DNA of 64,000 nucleotides from an uncultured Clostridium sp. (GTDB lineage Bacteria; Bacillota; Clostridia; Lachnospirales; Lachnospiraceae): assembly GCA_900542035.1 (NCBI GenBank), contig UQMJ01000007.1, forward strand, positions 1-64,000, written 5' to 3'. The notes beneath the pieces were generated by a model, which saw only the letters and a program-made list of their open reading frames with translations, searched no databases and was not told the DNA's origin. The position numbers and the translations under genes are program-made. How positions within the stretch are numbered: position 1 is the stretch's first letter; every line of letters begins with the position of its first letter. Of this stretch, positions 58,232 to 64,000 are shown in pieces.

Positions 58232-60494
58232 TCAGGAAAAAAGAAAGAGCGTATTTCTGGGGCTTTTGGCAGCCGTAATTCTGGCGGCGGGAGTCGGGTG
58301 TTTGTTTATAAACGGCCCGCTGGGAGAAGTCTTACGCTGGAATAACAACATACAGATGCTTGCCGAGGTTGGGGCAGTATTTGTATGGATGCTTCTCTCT
58401 TTCTGCGCAGCAAAAACGAAACGATCAGGGATTTGGATGGCACTGACGGGGATTTTCCTATTCTCCTGGTGCCATCAGGCATTTTTGCCTCTTCTGGTTT
58501 CCGGAGCTTACAGTCTGCTTCTGCTGGTGTTGGGAAAAATGGGAACCAGCTTTTTAGGCGTATGGAAGGACGTCCTTTTGTTTCATCCATCGTCCCTTAT
58601 TATGGGATCCGGTCTGTGGATGCTTCTGGTCTGCGTCATTTCTGCGTTTGGAACCGGAGGCATGGATCTGTGGAGAGGTCTGGCAGTTGTTCTGGCCCTT
58701 GGGGCAGTTTTATGGATGTACGCGCAGAAAAAGAAGGGAAAGAACCTGCTTCGCTTTTCGGTTTTAGAAGAAAAAGGACAATGGGACAAAACAGAAGGGC
58801 TGATGCTTGCCATGATTCTGACCTGTATTCTGATTCAGGCGGGACGGATGAATGTGGCCCTGGATTATGACTCCCTTCATTACGGTCTGCGTTCGCCTTA
58901 TATCCTGGACAATGGCAGGGGAATCTATGAAAATCTGGGAAGCGTCAATGTGGTTTATACCTATTCCAAAGGACTGGAAGTGCTGGCGCTGCCGCTTTCC
59001 GGCCTTTCCGGCTACGGGTTTGTCCTGGCGTTTACCATCTGGCAGACAGTTGGGGTACTAATTATGGGCTACCGGCTGGCGGCAGCCATAGGCGGCAGGA
59101 AAAGAGGACTATTTGCAGCCTGTGTCATGGCTCTGACTCCTGGAATCTTAAATATGTCTGTGACGGCAAAAAGCGATATTCTAACGCTTTTGTTTCAGCT
59201 TGCAGCGATAGAAGGACTTCTTTTTATGGTCCGGTCAAAAGACAGAAAAGAGCAGGCAGGGCATCTGTTCATGACAGCCGGCGCCTGCCTCATCAGTTTT
59301 ACATTAAAACCCACTTCCCTGGTGTTTTCGACGGCAGCGGTAGGATCCGGACTCCTGTGCTTAATGGCGATGAAAATTCCGGTTTTCCGGCTTCTGACAA
59401 AAGGAATTGGATTTTTCCGGTTTCTCCTTATCCCAGGAGCGGCGCTTTTGGGACTGTGGGCCAGGACCTATCTCCTTACGGGAATGCCGTCTACTTCGGT
59501 ATTTACCAGCATCTGGGAGCTTCTGGGCTTTCAGGTGCGCTGGCCCTTTGCCTTTAGTTCGATTCCCAATGAAGGAATTTCCATGGGGGTGCTGGGCGGT
59601 CTTCTCCATCTGGCAGACCGGCTGGTCAGAATGTTTTTTGCCCCTCTGGGAGAAGACATGGATCATGTGATTATCGCCTGGGGAACGGGATTATTTCTGC
59701 TTTGCCTGACAGCGGCCATCTGCTGGGGCAGACAGGCGGCAAAGAAAAAGGAAACCAGACTTCTCTGGATCATTCTTTTTGTGGTCAGCGCAATCAGCAT
59801 TGTCAGCATTTATCTGTTGTGGCAGGTAGACGGCAACTATTTTATGCTGTGGTATTCTCTGGCTGCAGTCTGCGCGGCTGTGGTTCTTCCTAAAAAGAAC
59901 CGGAAAAAAGGCAGAAAGGAATCTGTCTGGCCGAAGTGGACAACAGGGCTGGCTGTACTGACGGCGGTGTTTCAGATTACGGTAATGTCTCTTACAAGCT
60001 GGGCAGGAGGCGTGGGATTTACTCCCGTTTCTTTTAAACATAAGGGCTATTATGATCACAGAACAGAAAGTTACCAGAAGGCAGAAGCAGCCGGAAGAGG
60101 AGAAATCTGGAAATTCCTGTCTTCCAATCCGAGAAATCGGGTCATTGCATTTGGAGAACATCCCCAGTGCCTGGATTTTGCCTGCAGTGTCCAGTCCTAC
60201 TATGACACTACCGGAAGCGGAGGCAATGTGGTTCTGGTAAAGACCCTGGAAAATTTCAAGGATTATCTTCGCTATGCAAAAACGGATTATATTTATGCAG
60301 AAGCCGGACATTTAGAAGAAGGAAGTCGGGAGTGGGACGTTCTCCGATATCTGGTAGAGGAAGGAAGCCTGACGGAAATCCGCTATGAAAATGGAAACAT
60401 GGTGGGAAAAGTCAGTCTGGACGGAACCGGATACGGATCGGAACAGGCAGCTTTGGCTGCAGAAGAGTTTTATACAAAGATACTTCCCAAATAG
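58224..60494 (+). CDS. Large polytopic membrane protein, probable GT-C glycosyltransferase
   Basis: A 756-residue protein with about 14-16 hydrophobic segments and an extracytoplasmic C-terminal part (about 625-756). A loop motif ALDYDSLHYGLRSPYILDNG lies after one of the membrane helices; acidic Asp-containing outer loops of this kind carry catalytic residues in GT-C enzymes that use polyprenyl-phosphate sugars. No named family is recognised with certainty. It would act on the outer side of the membrane, decorating the exported chain. Confidence 0.68.
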   Translation: MSSQEKRKSVFLGLLAAVILAAGVGCLFINGPLGEVLRWNNNIQMLAEVGAVFVWMLLSFCAAKTKRSGIWMALTGIFLFSWCHQAFLPLLVSGAYSLLLLVLGKMGTSFLGVWKDVLLFHPSSLIMGSGLWMLLVCVISAFGTGGMDLWRGLAVVLALGAVLWMYAQKKKGKNLLRFSVLEEKGQWDKTEGLMLAMILTCILIQAGRMNVALDYDSLHYGLRSPYILDNGRGIYENLGSVNVVYTYSKGLEVLALPLSGLSGYGFVLAFTIWQTVGVLIMGYRLAAAIGGRKRGLFAACVMALTPGILNMSVTAKSDILTLLFQLAAIEGLLFMVRSKDRKEQAGHLFMTAGACLISFTLKPTSLVFSTAAVGSGLLCLMAMKIPVFRLLTKGIGFFRFLLIPGAALLGLWARTYLLTGMPSTSVFTSIWELLGFQVRWPFAFSSIPNEGISMGVLGGLLHLADRLVRMFFAPLGEDMDHVIIAWGTGLFLLCLTAAICWGRQAAKKKETRLLWIILFVVSAISIVSIYLLWQVDGNYFMLWYSLAAVCAAVVLPKKNRKKGRKESVWPKWTTGLAVLTAVFQITVMSLTSWAGGVGFTPVSFKHKGYYDHRTESYQKAEAAGRGEIWKFLSSNPRNRVIAFGEHPQCLDFACSVQSYYDTTGSGGNVVLVKTLENFKDYLRYAKTDYIYAEAGHLEEGSREWDVLRYLVEEGSLTEIRYENGNMVGKVSLDGTGYGSEQAALAAEEFYTKILPK

Positions 60495-60520
60495 GGAATG
60501 AGTCAGGAAGGAAACAGATA

Positions 60521-62383
60521 ATGGAAAGAAAGCGTTCTCTGGAACAAATAAACAAATGGAAAAATGATGTAATTGCCGTTCTTCTGTTAGGGATATTCGC
60601 TTTTTTTATCAATCGCGGAATTGAAATCAAAGGCCTTTATATGGATGATCTCTATTTGTGGTCCTGTTATGGAGAGCAGTCTTTTACGGAATTTAATTTT
60701 CCCATGGGAAGCACCAGATTCCGCTTTTTGTATTACCTGATGGCCTGGCTGGAACTGGCCTTTGTAGGAAACCATGTGACCTGGTTTGTGCCAATCAATC
60801 TTGTGCTCAATACCCTGGCGGCAGGCTTCGTTTACTGGTTTGGAACCAGATTGGCAAAGTGCCGGTTTACCGGATTTCTGGCAGGCATTTTGTATCTGCT
60901 GTCCCGTATGTCTTACTATCAGATCAGCCAGGTATACGGCCTTATGGAGACCGCGGCCACGATTATGGCGCTGGGAATCTTAATCTGTCTGTATCTGTTT
61001 CTGAATGAAGAAGGCAGGGACAAGCAGTTTTACGCAGCCTGTATCCTGTATTTTGCAGTCTGTTTTGTCCATGAACGGTATCTGGCCCTGCTTCCGCTGC
61101 TCTTCCTGGTTCTGCTTCTGACTGGAAAAAGAACGGAAAAACCAGACTGGAAAAAGTGGCTGTCCCCATTGGTTTCCTTCGGAGCGGTTATGGCAATCCG
61201 GCGGCTGACCATTGGGTCGGTGGTTCCGGCCGGAACCGGAGGAACCCAGGTAACGGATACCTTTTCCCTGTCGGAAGCCATTGGATACGCCCTCAGCCAG
61301 GTGGCCTACATTTTTGGATGCAACGCAGGGCCGGAACATTTAAACGGGATGTCCTGGGCAGATTCTCCCCGATGGGTCAAGATGCTGGTAATACTGGCAG
61401 ATTTGGTATTGGCGCTGTTTGTGCTGGCATTTGTGGTGCAGATGATCCGGAACCGGAAACAGGCAGCCGGATATTTAAAGAATACGGCGTTATTTCTAAC
61501 CTTTATCGCTTTGTGCATCGGCGCTTCCAGCGTAACAGTGCGGGTGGAAATGCGGTGGATTTACGTCTCCTATACAGCCGCGCTGCTGTTTCTCTGCTAC
61601 ATATCAGGAGTTTTGCGTCAGCCGGCCGGAAAGTGGGAAAAGAGGGAAAACAGCAATCAGAGACTTTTCAGGAGAGGCGTTTATGCAGGGGGATTTCTTT
61701 TGTATCTGGCGCTGATGTTTCCGGTGGAGTGCTTTTACCGGCAGCAGTATCCGAAGCTGTATTTCTGGCCCAACCAGCTCCGCTACAATTCTCTGGCAGA
61801 GGAAACCTATGAAAAATACGGCGATGAGATTTTTGGAAAAACCATTTACATTGTAGGAAACTCCTATGAAATGAGCGATTTTACTGCCAGGACGTTCTTT
61901 AAAGTATTTGACAAAGAGAGAAAGGCAGAGGGCACAACGGTTCAGTTTGTGGACAGTATTTTAGAAATCGGTCAGGTAACGGATCAGATGCTGATTTTAA
62001 CGGAAGATCCGGCCCACAATGGATTCCAGGATATTACAGAGACGGTACGCAGCTTAAAATGCCAGCGGATAGAGGGGTATTACAGCGACGGCTGGATGGA
62101 TGAAATGGCCAGAATCCGTATTATGACCGGAAAAGAAGGCGTCATTCATCTGAAATTTATGTTTCCTGGCATTTTAACCGGAGGAGAGACTACCGAAATT
62201 TATATAGACGGAAATCTGGCGGCACAGATTCCGGTGACGGAAAGCGTGTACTACCAGGACATCAAAGCAGAGCCGTATCAGATTATCGAGCTGGAATTTT
62301 GCCACAATTTCTATATGCAGGACGCCAAAGAACAGCGGGGAACAAACCGTTTGGCGGTGCTGATGGAAATCAGGGCTGACTAA
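60521..62383 (+). CDS. Polytopic membrane protein, probable GT-C glycosyltransferase with C-terminal outer domain
   Basis: A 620-residue protein. About 10-12 membrane helices (to about 405) include an early outer loop with YMDDLYLWSCYG, a DD-type acidic motif as in GT-C enzymes. The C-terminal 200 residues (about 420-620) form a soluble domain ending in a beta-rich region (HLKFMFPGILTGGETTEIYIDG). It differs in sequence from the 58224 gene but shares its layout. Substrate unknown. Confidence 0.68.
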   Translation: MERKRSLEQINKWKNDVIAVLLLGIFAFFINRGIEIKGLYMDDLYLWSCYGEQSFTEFNFPMGSTRFRFLYYLMAWLELAFVGNHVTWFVPINLVLNTLAAGFVYWFGTRLAKCRFTGFLAGILYLLSRMSYYQISQVYGLMETAATIMALGILICLYLFLNEEGRDKQFYAACILYFAVCFVHERYLALLPLLFLVLLLTGKRTEKPDWKKWLSPLVSFGAVMAIRRLTIGSVVPAGTGGTQVTDTFSLSEAIGYALSQVAYIFGCNAGPEHLNGMSWADSPRWVKMLVILADLVLALFVLAFVVQMIRNRKQAAGYLKNTALFLTFIALCIGASSVTVRVEMRWIYVSYTAALLFLCYISGVLRQPAGKWEKRENSNQRLFRRGVYAGGFLLYLALMFPVECFYRQQYPKLYFWPNQLRYNSLAEETYEKYGDEIFGKTIYIVGNSYEMSDFTARTFFKVFDKERKAEGTTVQFVDSILEIGQVTDQMLILTEDPAHNGFQDITETVRSLKCQRIEGYYSDGWMDEMARIRIMTGKEGVIHLKFMFPGILTGGETTEIYIDGNLAAQIPVTESVYYQDIKAEPYQIIELEFCHNFYMQDAKEQRGTNRLAVLMEIRAD

Positions 62384-62416
62384 TAGAGTTTTACAAATAG
62401 GAGGATTTACGATATA

Positions 62417-63865
62417 ATGAAACGGTCTTACCGATACGTGCTGTTTCCCATAGCAGGCATTTTGTTCTGCCTGTGGTATGTCTGCTCGGCCACCAGCGAC
62501 GTGGTATATTCGGACTATATCCGGCTGATTAATTCCTACCTGCCGGATGTGTGGAATCCGGACAAGTTTTTTGTGGCAGATATTTTTACCAGAATTCCGA
62601 TTAATTTCCTCAGCAGAGGAATTAACGTCACATGGTTTGGATTCAGCGTCCGTTTTGACCAGATCCTTGGGATTCTGGGACTGGGACTGGCAGCATGGGT
62701 AATTGGATTATATGTCAGAAAAGAAAAACTGGGAGTTCTTACGCTGGCTGCAGTCAGCCTGTTTATGTTCAGCCTAAATAAATGGGAAATGCTGACCAAT
62801 GGAAGCGGCTGGGCGCATTTTCTGGCCTTTGCCTGCTTCTATTATTACTACCTGATTGTGGATCGGGTATGGCAGAGCAAACGGGCGGGAATCCGGCGTG
62901 GACAAAAGACCGAAAAACCCTGGGACGGACCGTTGTTAATCGTATTTCCGTTTTTGATTACATTAGGAGTATCAGGACAATACTGTGCGGTATACTCCGG
63001 CGTAATGATAGTCGTATATGGATACTTGTGTATCTGGAGCGGACTCCTACAAGACGATAAAAAAGCGCTGAAGGAATATGTTCTCTGGCTGCTGTGCATT
63101 CTGATTCCGTTAGGGATTTACATGGTAAGCAATGCCTGTACCGTAGAGGAACACGCAGGGGCTACAGAATTGACCCTGCTGGAAGCGCTGAGACAGAATC
63201 CCAAATTTTTTCCCGCCTTTTTTATTAAGTCTTTTGCATCCATGTTTTTAGGCGGAGAGACCATGCAGAGCCGCCTGCACCTTTCCAATCATATGATGCT
63301 GCTTATCGGGCTGGGCGTGATGGGCGGATATCTGTTAGGATTATGGTTAAACTTCAGATACAGAATCTATGAAAAAACCTTGTTCCCCCTGCTTCTGATT
63401 TTATCCGGAGGATGCAGCCATGTGCTGATTCTGATTTCCAGATGGATTTTTTTAAGCCAGGAAAATTACGGAATGAGTTCCCGTTATGCAGTCCAGTTCC
63501 AGATGGGAATTATCGGCATTGTGCTGACGGCCGCCATTGCCTGGAAACTGGAAGCAGAAAACAGGGGACGAAAGCACAGGGGAAAGAAAGGCCATTCGGC
63601 AGCAGCGGTTCTGGCGGTTTTCTTTACCGGAGTGATGCTGTGCGGCAATCTTGCCACCACCGCAGATGAGATTGTAAAAGCGCCTTACCGGAAGGAACGT
63701 TATGAGGAAAAGATAACGGCGGCATTAAATTATAAAAACTGCAGCGATCAGGAATTAGAAGATATTTTTGAATATAGAAAAGGCCCTGAGAAAATCAGAA
63801 AGGCCCTGGAGATTTTAGAGACAAATCAGTGGAATGTATACGGTCGTAAGGAGGAAAAATCGTGA
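62417..63865 (+). CDS. Polytopic membrane protein of the polysaccharide operon
   Basis: A 482-residue protein with about 10 membrane helices. The first outer loop (SDYIRLINSYLPDVWNPDKFFVADIFTRIP) is acidic and aromatic, which suggests a third GT-C-like enzyme; a polymerase (Wzy-like) is the alternative. The C-terminal 60 residues are cytosolic or outer and charged. The last codons overlap the next gene (GTGA). Confidence 0.62.
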   Translation: MKRSYRYVLFPIAGILFCLWYVCSATSDVVYSDYIRLINSYLPDVWNPDKFFVADIFTRIPINFLSRGINVTWFGFSVRFDQILGILGLGLAAWVIGLYVRKEKLGVLTLAAVSLFMFSLNKWEMLTNGSGWAHFLAFACFYYYYLIVDRVWQSKRAGIRRGQKTEKPWDGPLLIVFPFLITLGVSGQYCAVYSGVMIVVYGYLCIWSGLLQDDKKALKEYVLWLLCILIPLGIYMVSNACTVEEHAGATELTLLEALRQNPKFFPAFFIKSFASMFLGGETMQSRLHLSNHMMLLIGLGVMGGYLLGLWLNFRYRIYEKTLFPLLLILSGGCSHVLILISRWIFLSQENYGMSSRYAVQFQMGIIGIVLTAAIAWKLEAENRGRKHRGKKGHSAAAVLAVFFTGVMLCGNLATTADEIVKAPYRKERYEEKITAALNYKNCSDQELEDIFEYRKGPEKIRKALEILETNQWNVYGRKEEKS

Positions 63866-64000
63866 AAGTTGTTTTATTAGCTGGCGGATTTGGCACCAGA
63901 ATCAGCGAAGAAAGCCATTTAAAACCAAAGCCTATGATTGAAATCGGAGAAAAACCGATTTTATGGCACATTATGAAATATTATTCCCAGTTCGGATTTC
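63862..64000 (+). CDS. rfbF: Glucose-1-phosphate cytidylyltransferase (3' partial)
   Basis: Only the first 46 residues lie in the window. They read MKVVLLAGGFGTRI, then SEESHLKPKPMIEIGEKPILWHIMKYYS (continuous in the protein), the diagnostic N-terminus of RfbF, which makes CDP-glucose from CTP and glucose-1-phosphate, the first step toward CDP-3,6-dideoxyhexoses. The start is GTG at 63862, with AAGGAGGAAAA upstream. The rest of the CDP-sugar pathway is expected beyond the window. Confidence 0.85.
   Translation, partial: MKVVLLAGGFGTRISEESHLKPKPMIEIGEKPILWHIMKYYSQFGF

Overview
The window looks like a chromosomal segment of a spore-forming Lachnospiraceae (Clostridium cluster XIVa) bacterium. 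The evidence is a SipL-type spore morphogen with SPOCS and LysM domains, a DnaD plus DnaI-type helicase-loader pair, strong AGGAGG ribosome binding sites, a SAM-I riboswitch before metK, QueT, a LytTR/DUF3021 pair, and a cell-wall-binding repeat surface protein. Family placement is inferred from gene content; no rRNA or tRNA gene was seen.

Layout. 1-2361: the end of a repeat-rich surface protein and a convergent tyrosine recombinase. 2455-8891: sipL behind a sigma-E-like promoter, a superoxide reductase, a GIY-YIG protein, a hemolysin-III membrane protein, an RluA pseudouridine synthase whose coding sequence holds a dense cluster of DnaA boxes, a YtvI-like protein and asnA. 8914-9998: a decayed AAA+ ATPase gene and the end of a small repeat element. 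9995-18695: PHP phosphatase, S1-domain protein, RelQ alarmone synthetase, dtd, M18 aminopeptidase, FKBP-type lipoprotein, xpt, HAD phosphatase and metallophosphoesterase. 18699-24972: uxaB with paired operators, then an AT-rich five-gene ABC importer operon whose promoter has a G9 tract in its spacer. 24992-31646: LytTR/DUF3021, polysaccharide deacetylase, rarA, a VanW/G5 protein, an oxidoreductase and queT with a structured leader. 31674-32708: a methyltransferase gene broken by a frameshift and by a 278-bp inverted-repeat element. 32901-37593: HPr-like and EIIA-like proteins, glycosylasparaginase, CutC, YitT and murC. 37594-41234: DnaA boxes, then dnaD, the helicase loader and prs. 41262-47885: a large unassigned protein, murA, metK with its riboswitch, and a ZIP transporter.

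47893 to the end is one long surface-polysaccharide operon. It holds a Wzt-like ABC ATPase, a methyltransferase-like protein, a 1039-residue multi-domain glycosyltransferase, an M42 peptidase, and a four-gene set predicted to make GDP-D-glycero-alpha-D-manno-heptose (hddC, hddA, gmhB, gmhA). A GT2 enzyme, three large membrane proteins (probably GT-C) and the start of a CDP-glucose-forming nucleotidyltransferase follow. Genes mostly overlap by a few bases, so they are probably transcribed together to build, modify and export a heptose-containing glycan.

The items most worth following are the G9 spacer promoter of the ABC operon, the two DnaA-box clusters, the 278-bp nested-hairpin element, the complementary degenerate motifs in the two importer ATPases, and the GDP-heptose polysaccharide operon with its giant glycosyltransferase.
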